A stretch of 64,000 nt of DNA. Source: Solidesulfovibrio fructosivorans JJ] (GTDB lineage: Bacteria > Desulfobacterota > Desulfovibrionia > Desulfovibrionales > Desulfovibrionaceae). The position numbers and the translations under genes were made by a program. Below are positions 52,064-59,501 of this stretch, in pieces. Under the pieces are notes generated by a model. The model was given only the letters and a program-made list of their open reading frames with translations, was not told the DNA's origin and did no database searches. The stretch is taken from positions 62,001 through 126,000 of the forward strand of contig NZ_AECZ01000005.1 in the NCBI RefSeq assembly GCF_000179555.1, in the 5' to 3' direction. Positions within the stretch are counted from its first letter, which is position 1, and the number at the start of each line of letters is the position of its first letter.

Positions 52064-53323
52064 ATGGTCAGCGTCCGCAAGAGTCTGCTTCAACTGCTTT
52101 TCGCCGGTTCGTTCATGAAGCGCTGGAACGACAAGCATCGCGGCATGGAGCTGGTGGAGGTCGACAAGCAGGCCCACAAGATGATGGTGGCCTGGATGCT
52201 CTACGAACTCAACGGCACCCACCTTGCCGAACCCGAACGGTTGGCCCTGGGCCTCGAGATCGTCGAAGGCGGGCTGTTCGAGTACCTGTACCGGCTTATC
52301 ATCACCGATATCAAGCCCCCCGTCTTCTATAAGATCAAGGCGAAGCCCGAGCATTACCAAAAGCTTACGGCCTGGGTGCTGGAGCAGCTCGAACCGCGCG
52401 TGCGCGAGTTGGGCGAGGATTTCTGGTCGCGGCTGACGGCCTATGTCGCCGTACCCGAGTCGGACGCGCCGGCCCGGCGCATCCTGGACGCGGCCCACCT
52501 GTATGCCAGCGGTTGGGAATATTCCCTTATAAAGCGCGACAATCCCTGGGACGACGAGCTGCTCGAGATCGAATCGTCGTTTACCGACGGTCTGGCCCGG
52601 TTTTCCGATCTGCACGGGGTCAAGGAGCTTGCCGCGGGACTTTTCGAGGGCCAAAAAACGCCGCTTGGGCATTTCGGCCGGTTGCTCGGCCAACTGCGTT
52701 TCCAGACGCGCTGGTCCCAGACCCCGCGCATCCCGGAAACGTCCGTGCTCGGCCATATGTTCCTGGTCGCGGCCTATGCCTATTTCTTCAGCCTGGCCGT
52801 CGACGCCTGCCCGGCCCGGCGGCTCAACAACTTTTTCGCCGGCCTGGTCCACGACATGCCGGAACTGCTCACCCGCGACATCATCTCCCCGGTCAAGCAG
52901 TCGGTGGTGCAGCTTGGCGGCATGATCAAGGAGTACGAGCGGGAGGAGCTGGAGCGCCGGGTGTTTTCCGTGCTCAAACGGGGCGGTTATGCCGGGTTGG
53001 CCGACCGGCTGGCCTATCTGCTCGGCATCGAGGTGGGCTCGGAATTCTACGAGTCCGTGCGGGACGAGGCGGGGAGGGCGCGGCGCGTTTCGCCCGTGGA
53101 GCTTGGCGGCGCGTGCAACCTGGACAGCTTCGACCCCAAGGACGGGGAGCTGCTCAAGGTCTGCGATTCGTTGGCCGCTTTCATCGAGGCCTATACGGCG
53201 CTGCGAAACGGCATCACCTCCGACCAGCTCCAGCAGGCGGTCTGGCGGCTGCGCAACAAGTACTCCGGCACGACGCTGTTTAACCGGGTGCACATCGGGG
53301 CGCTTCTGGCCGATTTCGACTGA
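52064..53323 (+). CDS. HD-domain hydrolase (YfbR/nucleotidase-like)
   Basis: 419 residues from ATG 52064, AAGGAG 6 bases upstream. An HD domain lies at about 205-290: His in VLGHMFLVAAYAYFF, His-Asp in NFFAGLVHDMPELLTRD, and a later Asp in the CDSLAAFIEAY segment, as in YfbR-type phosphohydrolases. The first 190 residues (helical, EVDKQAHKMMVAWMLYE) also contain possible metal-binding His and Asp, so the protein may hold a tandem of such domains. It probably hydrolyses a nucleotide or related phosphate. It diverges from rplM and is followed by a CBS-domain gene on the same strand. Confidence 0.8.
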   Translation: MVSVRKSLLQLLFAGSFMKRWNDKHRGMELVEVDKQAHKMMVAWMLYELNGTHLAEPERLALGLEIVEGGLFEYLYRLIITDIKPPVFYKIKAKPEHYQKLTAWVLEQLEPRVRELGEDFWSRLTAYVAVPESDAPARRILDAAHLYASGWEYSLIKRDNPWDDELLEIESSFTDGLARFSDLHGVKELAAGLFEGQKTPLGHFGRLLGQLRFQTRWSQTPRIPETSVLGHMFLVAAYAYFFSLAVDACPARRLNNFFAGLVHDMPELLTRDIISPVKQSVVQLGGMIKEYEREELERRVFSVLKRGGYAGLADRLAYLLGIEVGSEFYESVRDEAGRARRVSPVELGGACNLDSFDPKDGELLKVCDSLAAFIEAYTALRNGITSDQLQQAVWRLRNKYSGTTLFNRVHIGALLADFD

Positions 53324-53419
53324 ACTGCCGGGCACGCCCGGGGGCCCTGCGTTCCCGGGTTTGCCAACCCCGCGCAAACGTGGTTAACTTCCAGGCACTT
53401 CACGCCATTGGAGAGCACC

Positions 53420-53896
53420 ATGATACGCAAACGCGCCTTTGACGCCTTGCGCGCGGATGTCCTTGTCGTCGACGCCGGGGAGTCCCTGGACGCCGTGGCC
53501 GACAAACTGCAGGCGCATCTGGAAACGTGCCCCGACCTCGATGCCGTCGTGGTCCTGCGCCAGGGCCGTTTTCTCGGCATCGTCAGCCTGCGCACCCTGC
53601 TTGCGGACCTAAACGACTGCGCCCTGGAAGCCAGCCTGCGCACGAGCCTCGGCGACGACGATTTCGAGCAGACCTACCGCGACGCCTGCCGCCACTGCAT
53701 GGCCCGCAAGGCCGCCGAGGCCGCCCGGCGCGATATCCCCGTCGTGGCCCCGGCCGATCCGCTGCATCTGGTGCTCGACGCCATGATCAAGGCCGACAGC
53801 CGCTTCGCTGTGGTCATCGAGGGCGAACGCCTGCTCGGACTCGTGCCCCTGGGCGAAATATTTCGGGAAATGCGCCGCGAATGCGCTCCGCTTTAG
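53420..53896 (+). CDS. CBS-domain protein
   Basis: 158 residues from ATG 53420 (GGAG seven bases upstream). Two CBS motifs: ETCPDLDAVVVLRQGRFLGI with VSLRTLL near 40-65, and IKADSRFAVVIEGERLLGLV with PLGEIFREM near the end. Paired CBS motifs bind adenine nucleotides and act as energy sensors. No catalytic domain is attached, so it probably regulates a partner. Its TAG stop is the first triplet of the palindromic module found also at 19021. Confidence 0.88.
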   Translation: MIRKRAFDALRADVLVVDAGESLDAVADKLQAHLETCPDLDAVVVLRQGRFLGIVSLRTLLADLNDCALEASLRTSLGDDDFEQTYRDACRHCMARKAAEAARRDIPVVAPADPLHLVLDAMIKADSRFAVVIEGERLLGLVPLGEIFREMRRECAPL

Positions 53897-53969
53897 GTAG
53901 GGAAAAGAAGTGCGAGAGGGGAAACCCTTTAAAAAGGGTTCTCCCCTCTCGCGCTCTCCCCTTCCTAAA
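53894..53969. repeat. Palindromic module, part A, copy 2
   Basis: The 41-base core (53912-53952) is identical to 19038-19078 and the flanks TAGGTAGGGA and CTCTCCCCTTCCTAAA match as well. Again the first TAG is the stop codon of a + strand gene, and again a minus strand gene converges from the other side. Confidence 0.85.
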
Positions 53970-54029
53970 GTTTATGGCTGGAGACGTGTGGCGAACCTAA
54001 TTCACTGTTATTATTGAAAATCTTTAGAA

Positions 54030-54075
54030 GGGGCCTGGGGGGCTTTTCGTAAGACAAAGTTTCTCCCCGGTCTCT
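54030..54075. repeat. Palindromic module, part B, degenerate copy 2
   Basis: GGGGCCTGGGGGGCTTTTC and the following AAAGTTTCTCCCCGGTCTC correspond to 19155-19204 but pair less well. The lead-in (ATTGAAA-TCTTT-AGAAGG) also matches copy 1, so the two halves moved as one unit of about 180 bases. Lies just beyond the stop of the HD-GYP gene. Confidence 0.7.
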
Positions 54076-55089
54076 TTAAATCCCCGCAGCCAAAAGACCG
54101 AGCAGGCGCTTGACGACCTCGGTCGGGTAGCGCCGTCCGTCGTCGAGGAGTTTTTTGGCCGCGGCCAGCGGTTCCATGGCCGGGGCGTAGACCCGCTTGG
54201 TGCGCATGGCGCAGTACGAATCCACCACGCCCGCCAGAAGCCCGGTGTCGGAAATGGCCCCCGTGCCGAGCTTTTGCGGGTAGCCCGATCCGTCGAGCCG
54301 TTCGTGGTGCTCGGAGACGCACCGCTCCATCTCGGGGAATTTGATGTCGAGGCGCGCCAGCATCTCGTAGCCGGCCATGGTGTGCCCCCGGATCTTCTGC
54401 ATTTCGTCGGGGAGAAGCGGCTTGTTCTTGTCGCGGATGAGCGCCGGCACCCGGCTCATGCCCAGGTCGTGCAGGAAAAGGCCGAGGATGGTCCGATCCA
54501 GGGTCGCGCGGGCGTTCTTGGCTTCCTTGAAGGATTCCGACTTCCCGGAAAGAAAGAGGAAAAGTCCCGTCAGCCCGCAGTTGACCGCGTGGTTGGCCAG
54601 GGTGTGCACGCCGTGCATGCGCTTGGCCAGGGCCCTGGCCCGGTGGAAATCCTCCCATACGTATTCGGTCAGGACCAGCACGTCCTCGCGCACCTTATCG
54701 TACACCAGCCGCACCGGCTGGTCGAAAAACGATTCCATCCGCCGCGTCAGGGCGATTTGAAAGATGTCCGCGATCTCGGATTCCGTCAGATGCTTGTCGA
54801 GCAGCACCAGATCGAGCTGGTAACTGATGTGCTTGACGTAAATGGCATGGTCGTCGCGGGAAACGAAGATGACGCCCGCGGCCACAAGCTCGGCCAGTTC
54901 CTCGGTCTGCTCTTTGGAAAGGCGCTCCCCGACCTTGTAATAGGACGCGATGCGGCCGACGTCTTCCATGAAGCGGTAGATGGACAGCGGCGGGCGGAAC
55001 TTGTTGAAGCTTTGGAGAATGTCGGGGTTTATCTGGTAGTACTCTTCCTCCAGCCCCGCTGGCACGTCGATATTCGGACTGCTGCCCAT
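54076..55089 (-). CDS. HD-GYP domain protein (probable cyclic-di-GMP phosphodiesterase)
   Basis: 337 residues if started at ATG 55089, where GGAAGG lies five bases upstream; a GTG at 55155 would add 22 residues but has no such site. The C-terminal half carries the HD-GYP pattern: FLHDLGMSRVPALI with the His-Asp pair, then SEHHERLDGSGYPQKL, the complete HHExxDGxGYP signature. The N-terminal half (about 20-160) has a possible small sensing domain with FVSRDDHAIYVKH but no known motif. This is the second HD-GYP protein in the window, unlinked to a receiver domain. It converges on the CBS gene at the palindromic module. Confidence 0.88.
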   Translation of the reverse strand: MGSSPNIDVPAGLEEEYYQINPDILQSFNKFRPPLSIYRFMEDVGRIASYYKVGERLSKEQTEELAELVAAGVIFVSRDDHAIYVKHISYQLDLVLLDKHLTESEIADIFQIALTRRMESFFDQPVRLVYDKVREDVLVLTEYVWEDFHRARALAKRMHGVHTLANHAVNCGLTGLFLFLSGKSESFKEAKNARATLDRTILGLFLHDLGMSRVPALIRDKNKPLLPDEMQKIRGHTMAGYEMLARLDIKFPEMERCVSEHHERLDGSGYPQKLGTGAISDTGLLAGVVDSYCAMRTKRVYAPAMEPLAAAKKLLDDGRRYPTEVVKRLLGLLAAGI

Positions 55090-55405
55090 GCTGCCCTTCC
55101 AGAGATAGCTCGTGCCGTCGCCGGCCGTTTTGTTCGAATCCGCCACAACAGCCACGTGGTGATTTCGTCAAGACTATTGTTCCCTTACGGCGTGCCCGGC
55201 ATTCTGGCAAGAGTTGGCTGCGCCGCGGCCGGTTTCCGGGCCGTCTTTTCGTGGGAATGGCCTCCCCGTCCGCTTTTTCGTCTAATCCCCTGAAATCCCG
55301 TTCTCTTCGCCTCAAAAGTGATTTTCTTCCCACCTGTTTCCCACTTTGCCCCTGAAATGATGCCGCTCAGGGAGCGCGGCTTTTTGCGGGACGGGTGGTT
55401 TCTTC

Positions 55406-55436
55406 TTGACACCCCGGGATGATTGAGCCAGAAAAT
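55406..55436 (+). promoter_or_regulatory. Candidate promoter of the dcw cluster (Pmra)
   Basis: A perfect TTGACA (55406-55411) with GAAAAT (55431-55436) 19 bases downstream. The spacer is long and the -10 imperfect, but it lies immediately upstream of the MraZ-box repeats, as expected for the mra promoter. Confidence 0.45.
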
Positions 55437-55466
55437 GTGGGAAAAGGTGGTAAGAAGTGGTGAACC
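55437..55466 (+). promoter_or_regulatory. MraZ-binding repeats (MraZ box)
   Basis: Three consecutive 10-base units GTGGGAAAAG, GTGGTAAGAA and GTGGTGAACC. E. coli MraZ represses its own operon through three TGGGN-type direct repeats with similar helical spacing, so these are the likely operator. They overlap the expected transcription start and precede the GTG start at 55483. Two further GTGGGAA copies occur in reverse orientation near 55328-55342. Confidence 0.6.
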
Positions 55467-55482
55467 GCCACTGCGAGGCAGC

Positions 55483-55941
55483 GTGTTCAGAGGGCATTCC
55501 TATCGCAGCCTGGACCCCAAGGGCCGGCTGATGCTGCCTCCCGAGTATCGGGAGGAGGTCTTGCGCCTCGTGCCCGAGGGTCGGATCATGCTCACCAACA
55601 ACTTCGACGGCGCCGTCACCGGGTACCCCATGCCCGCCTGGGAGGAGGTGGAGGCGAGTTTTCAGGCCGGCAACAAGCTGGACCCGAGAATCAGGGATTT
55701 GGAGCGTTTTTATATTTCCGGGGCCATGGAAGTGAGCCTGGACAAGCAGGGACGCATCCTCATTCCGCCGTATTTGCGCACTTTCGCCCAGCTGGACAAG
55801 GAATTGGTGCTGGCCGGAGTGGGGGAGAAGTTCGAAATCTGGAACCAGGCCGCCTTCGAGGAACGCCGCCGGCAAGTGGGGCTGCGTTTCGACGCCGACC
55901 TGGCCGATTTGGCCGCTTCCGGCGTGTCGCTCAAGCTCTAG
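55483..55941 (+). CDS. mraZ: Transcriptional regulator MraZ
   Basis: 152 residues, the family's usual length, if started at GTG 55483 with a GAGG site; the start then gives the family N-terminus (V)FRGHSYRSLDPKGRLMLP. Frames opening at 55423 or 55435 would place the operator repeats inside the gene. Two AbrB-like SpoVT folds: SLDPKGRLMLPPEYREE in the first and SLDKQGRILIPPYLR in the second. MraZ is a nucleoid-associated DNA-binding repressor of the dcw cluster. First gene of that cluster here. Confidence 0.93.
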   Translation: MFRGHSYRSLDPKGRLMLPPEYREEVLRLVPEGRIMLTNNFDGAVTGYPMPAWEEVEASFQAGNKLDPRIRDLERFYISGAMEVSLDKQGRILIPPYLRTFAQLDKELVLAGVGEKFEIWNQAAFEERRRQVGLRFDADLADLAASGVSLKL

Positions 55942-55950
55942 GGAGGTCTT

Positions 55951-56931
55951 GTGCAACACGTCCCGACCCACATCCCGGTGCTTCTTAAGGAAGTGGTCGA
56001 ATACCTCGGCATCAGGCCGGGGATGAAAATTTTGGACGCCACGGCAGGGCTTGGCGGGCATATCAAGGGGATGCTCGAAGCGGCCGGGGGACAGGCGGAA
56101 GTGCTTGGACTCGACAGGGACAGGGAGGCCCTGGAAGAGGCCGGGCGCAGACTAGCCGCCTACGGCGACCGGGTGCGGCTCGTGCGTACCCGTTACAGCC
56201 GGTTCCCGGCGGCCCTGGCCGAGGCGGGGTGGGAGAAGGTCGACGCGGCATTGGTGGACGCCGGAATGTCCTCCTTGCAGCTCGACGACCCGGAGCGCGG
56301 CTTCGGGTTCTTGACGGATGGCCCCCTGGACATGCGCATGGGGGCCGAGGACGGCGGGGAGAGCGCCGAGGGGCTGGTGAATCTGGCCTCGTTTGCACGA
56401 CTACGGGAGATCATCCGCAACTACGGCGAGGACCCCCAGGCCGGGCGTATAGCCCGGGCCATCGTGGCCGCGCGGGAAAAAGCGGCCATCACCACCACCG
56501 GCCGGCTGGCCGAGGTGGTGGCGGCGGCCTACCCGGCCAAGTGGCGCGCCATGGCCCGGCAGCATCCGGCCACCCGCACCTTTCAGGCCTTGCGCATGGC
56601 GGTCAATGACGAGCTGAAGGAGTTGGAGGCGTTTCTGGCGGCCGTCCCCGAGTATCTCGCCACGGGAGGGCGGGTGGCCGTGATTTCCTTCCACTCCCTC
56701 GAGGACAGGCTGGTCAAGCGGGCGTTTCGCCTGGAGGCGACGGATTGCCTGTGCCCGCGCGAACAGGTCGTTTGCGTGTGCGGGCACAAGGCGCGCCTGG
56801 CCATCCTGACCAAAAAGCCCGTCATGGCCGGCGAGGAAGAGGTCGCGGCCAACCCGCGGGCCAGGAGCGCCAAGCTCCGGGTGGCGCGGCGGCTGCCCGA
56901 TGCGGCGGAGGCGACCGACGCGGAGAGATAA
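55951..56931 (+). CDS. rsmH: 16S rRNA (cytosine-N4)-methyltransferase RsmH
   Basis: 326 residues from GTG 55951 with GGGAGG seven bases upstream. HIPVLLKEVVEYLGI at the start, then LDATAGLGGHIKGMLEAAGG (SAM motif I) and GLDRDREAL; VDAALVDAGMSSLQLDDPER and GFGFLTDGPLDMRM are family signatures; the RVAVISFHSLEDRLVKRAF block near the end is diagnostic. It methylates C1402 of 16S rRNA at the P site. Second gene of the dcw cluster, 9 bases after mraZ. Confidence 0.97.
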   Translation: MQHVPTHIPVLLKEVVEYLGIRPGMKILDATAGLGGHIKGMLEAAGGQAEVLGLDRDREALEEAGRRLAAYGDRVRLVRTRYSRFPAALAEAGWEKVDAALVDAGMSSLQLDDPERGFGFLTDGPLDMRMGAEDGGESAEGLVNLASFARLREIIRNYGEDPQAGRIARAIVAAREKAAITTTGRLAEVVAAAYPAKWRAMARQHPATRTFQALRMAVNDELKELEAFLAAVPEYLATGGRVAVISFHSLEDRLVKRAFRLEATDCLCPREQVVCVCGHKARLAILTKKPVMAGEEEVAANPRARSAKLRVARRLPDAAEATDAER

Positions 56932-56940
56932 GGAGGGGAG

Positions 56941-57357
56941 ATGGGAGCGTTGTCGAAAGAATGGGCGATATCCATGGCGTTTAGCATCGTCCTGCTCCTG
57001 GTCTTCGGGCTGGGGCTGGTCTGGCTCAACATCGAACGCGTGGACCTGGCCTACGAACTCAACAGGATGCAGCGCCAGATCGACGAGGTCGAGACCCTAA
57101 CGGCCAAGCTCGAAGTGGAGCGCAACACGCTCATCACGCCGTCCCGCCTGCGCGAAGTCTCCCGGCAATATGGCCTCGGTCCGGCCCGACCCGGCCAGAT
57201 CAGGCGCGTGTCCCCGTCCGGGAGCGTCGAGACGTCGCCGCTTTTGGCCACGGCCGAGGACCAGAACGGCCGCAGCACGGCCAAGGCGCCGGCCAAGTCC
57301 GGCGGCGAGGCCGCCCCGTCCAGGGCCAAGAACCGGAAGTCCGGACGCAAGCCGTAG
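56941..57357 (+). CDS. ftsL: Cell division protein FtsL
   Basis: 138 residues, small, with GGAGGGGAG before ATG 56941. One membrane helix (SIVLLLVFGLGLVWLNI) follows a short cytosolic start; then a coiled coil with leucine-zipper spacing (YELNRMQRQIDEVETLTAKL) and the PSRLREVSRQYGLG element typical of FtsL. The end is Ala/Ser/Lys-rich and disordered. Assigned mainly by topology and by position between rsmH and the PBP gene, as FtsL is poorly conserved. It forms the FtsB-FtsL-FtsQ complex that activates septal synthesis. Confidence 0.85.
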   Translation: MGALSKEWAISMAFSIVLLLVFGLGLVWLNIERVDLAYELNRMQRQIDEVETLTAKLEVERNTLITPSRLREVSRQYGLGPARPGQIRRVSPSGSVETSPLLATAEDQNGRSTAKAPAKSGGEAAPSRAKNRKSGRKP

Positions 57358-57451
57358 TATGGCGTCCTTTAAAAGAATTTATTTGATGGGTTGCCTTCAT
57401 AATCCGTCTATGTCCGTGTCGGGGACACGGCAGTAAGGATCGGGGCCGGGC

Positions 57452-59488
57452 ATGCGCAGCAAGCCGAAAGTCGATCGCCAACAGAAGACCGTCCGCGACT
57501 GGAGCCGGGTCAAGCTCACGTGCGTGGGCGTCTTCTTCCTGTTGGCCTGGCTCGGTTTGTGGACGCGGGCCGGCTACCTCCAGATCGTGGCCGGGCCGGA
57601 ATTGGCCGAAAAGGCCGTGCGCCAGCATCTGGCTTCGGAGGTGGACAAGGGGGCCCGGGGCGAGATTTACGACCGGGGCGGCCGGCTTCTGGCCAAAAGC
57701 GTGGAGTTCGAGGCCGTGTTCGTGCGGCCGAGGGAAGTGACCGAGCCCGAAAAGACCGCCGATTTTCTGGCCAAGGTGCTCCACATGAAGGAACAGCGCA
57801 TCCTCAAGAAACTGCGCAGTTCCTCCAACATGGTCTATCTCTCCTGGCGGGTGGGAGACCGCGCCGCCGCCCGCATCCGTGAGGCTAAGCTCGCGGGCGT
57901 CTATTTCAACAAGGAATACGGCAGGTTTTACCCCAACGGGCATCTGGCCAGCCAGGTGATGGGCTTCGTGGGCGTCGGCGACGTGGGCCTCGAGGGCGTG
58001 GAAAAAGCCTTCGACAGCCGCCTGACCGGCCGGCAGGCCAAGTACGTGGTCCAACGCGACGCCTCCGGTCGCCGCTTCTTTTTCGATGCCCAGGGCCAGG
58101 AGCTGGCCAACATCAACGGCCACGACGTGCGCCTGACCATCGATTCGCAAATCCAGTTCTTCGCCGAAGAGGAGCTGGAAAAGGCCGTCACCGACAACCA
58201 CGCCAAGGGCGGCAGCTGTCTGGTGGTCCACGTGCCCACGGGCGAAATCCTGGCCATGGCCAACTATCCCTTTTTCAATCCCAACGTGGCGCGCGGCATC
58301 AGCCCCCGTATCGCCCGCGACCACGCCGCCCTGGACGTCTATGAGCCCGGCTCCACCATGAAGCCCCTGCTCGTGGCCGCCGCCCTCCAGGAACACGTGA
58401 TCAAACCCACCTCCACCTTCAACTGCGAAAACGGCCGCTATTCCTTCGCCAGCCGCACCATCCGCGACACCCACTCCTACGGCGTGCTGCCGGTCAACAT
58501 GATCGTGCGCGTTTCGAGCAACATCGGCGCGGCCAAAATCGGCTTGCAACTCGGCGCGACGCGGCTGCACCACTATTTCGAGCTGCTCGGTTTCGGCCGT
58601 CCGACGGGGCTTCGCATCACCGGCGAGGCCAGGGGGCTCGTGCGGCCGCTCAAGGCCTGGACGCCCATCGACGTGGCCACGGCCTCCTTCGGCCAGGGCG
58701 TAGCCGTTTCCCCGGTCCAGCTGGCCCAGGCCTACCTTATTTTGGCCAACGACGGCGTCTACAAGCCGCTCAAGCTCGTGGCCGACCCGCCCGACGACAG
58801 GCCCGAGCGCGCTCCCTACCGCGTCTTCGACGCCGATGTGGCCCGCACCGTCCAGTCCATGATGCGCGAGGTGGTCCAGGAAGAGCACGGCACCGGCAAA
58901 ACGGCCCGCATTCCGGGCCTCGAGACCGGCGGCAAGACCGGCACGGCCCAAAAGGCCGGACCCCACGGCGGCTACGGCAACAAGTACCTGGGATCCTACG
59001 TTTCCTTCGTGCCGGCTATTCATCCGGAATACATCCTCATCGTCATGGTTGACGAACCCGAGCCCAGCCACTACGGCGGGGTCGTCGCCGCGCCGGCCGT
59101 GCGCAACGTGACCCTGCGCATGCTGTCCTATCTCGGCCGCATGCCCGAGACCGTGCAGTTGGCCCAGGCTCCGGCTCCGGCCCAGCCCGCCTCCAGGAAG
59201 GAGGCGCAGGCCCCGCCGGCCGCGAAGGAGCCGAACCAGGCGGACAAGGAAATTTTGGCCATCGCCGGAGCGGCCGGCGGCAATGGCAAACAGGTTTCGA
59301 TCCAGTCCGTGCCGGATTTCGCCGGCATGCCGCTACGGCAGGCGGTGGAGATCCTTGTCGGCAAAGGCATCGTGCCGAGGCTTGAAGGGCAGGGGCTCGT
59401 GGTCTCCAAGCAGAGTCCGGCTCCGGGCGCGCCCTGGCCCACGGACAAGAAAAACCAAGTGGTGTTGTGGCTTTCCAGGCCCTCCTGA
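57452..59488 (+). CDS. ftsI: Septal penicillin-binding protein (FtsI-type transpeptidase) with PASTA domain
   Basis: 678 residues. A membrane anchor at about 26-46, then the class B dimerisation domain (GARGEIYDRGGRLLAKS). The transpeptidase carries Ser301-Thr-Met-Lys in EPGSTMKP (acylated serine), Ser355-Ser-Asn in RVSSNIGA, and Lys495-Thr-Gly in GGKTGTAQK; all three catalytic motifs are intact. The last 70 residues (PDFAGMPLRQAVEILVGKGI, then SPAPGAPWP) are a PASTA domain, more usual in Gram-positive and some deltaproteobacterial PBPs than in E. coli FtsI. It cross-links septal peptidoglycan in the periplasm. Confidence 0.93.
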   Translation: MRSKPKVDRQQKTVRDWSRVKLTCVGVFFLLAWLGLWTRAGYLQIVAGPELAEKAVRQHLASEVDKGARGEIYDRGGRLLAKSVEFEAVFVRPREVTEPEKTADFLAKVLHMKEQRILKKLRSSSNMVYLSWRVGDRAAARIREAKLAGVYFNKEYGRFYPNGHLASQVMGFVGVGDVGLEGVEKAFDSRLTGRQAKYVVQRDASGRRFFFDAQGQELANINGHDVRLTIDSQIQFFAEEELEKAVTDNHAKGGSCLVVHVPTGEILAMANYPFFNPNVARGISPRIARDHAALDVYEPGSTMKPLLVAAALQEHVIKPTSTFNCENGRYSFASRTIRDTHSYGVLPVNMIVRVSSNIGAAKIGLQLGATRLHHYFELLGFGRPTGLRITGEARGLVRPLKAWTPIDVATASFGQGVAVSPVQLAQAYLILANDGVYKPLKLVADPPDDRPERAPYRVFDADVARTVQSMMREVVQEEHGTGKTARIPGLETGGKTGTAQKAGPHGGYGNKYLGSYVSFVPAIHPEYILIVMVDEPEPSHYGGVVAAPAVRNVTLRMLSYLGRMPETVQLAQAPAPAQPASRKEAQAPPAAKEPNQADKEILAIAGAAGGNGKQVSIQSVPDFAGMPLRQAVEILVGKGIVPRLEGQGLVVSKQSPAPGAPWPTDKKNQVVLWLSRPS

Positions 59489-59501
59489 TGGCGAGGCGAG
59501 C

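Larger units (their letters stand above)
55090..55482. other. 393-base region upstream of mraZ
   Basis: Divergent gap between the HD-GYP gene (minus) and mraZ (plus). It holds the proposed mraZ promoter and two groups of GTGGGAA-like repeats described separately. No gene found. Confidence 0.55.

Noticed and set aside
55423-55482. Earlier mraZ start at TTG 55423 or ATG 55435
   Set aside because: It would put the operator-like repeats in the gene and add 16-20 residues not seen in the family; GTG 55483 gives the standard N-terminus.
57200-59071. 623-residue minus strand frame opposite the PBP gene
   Set aside because: Antisense shadow of a gene with all transpeptidase motifs.
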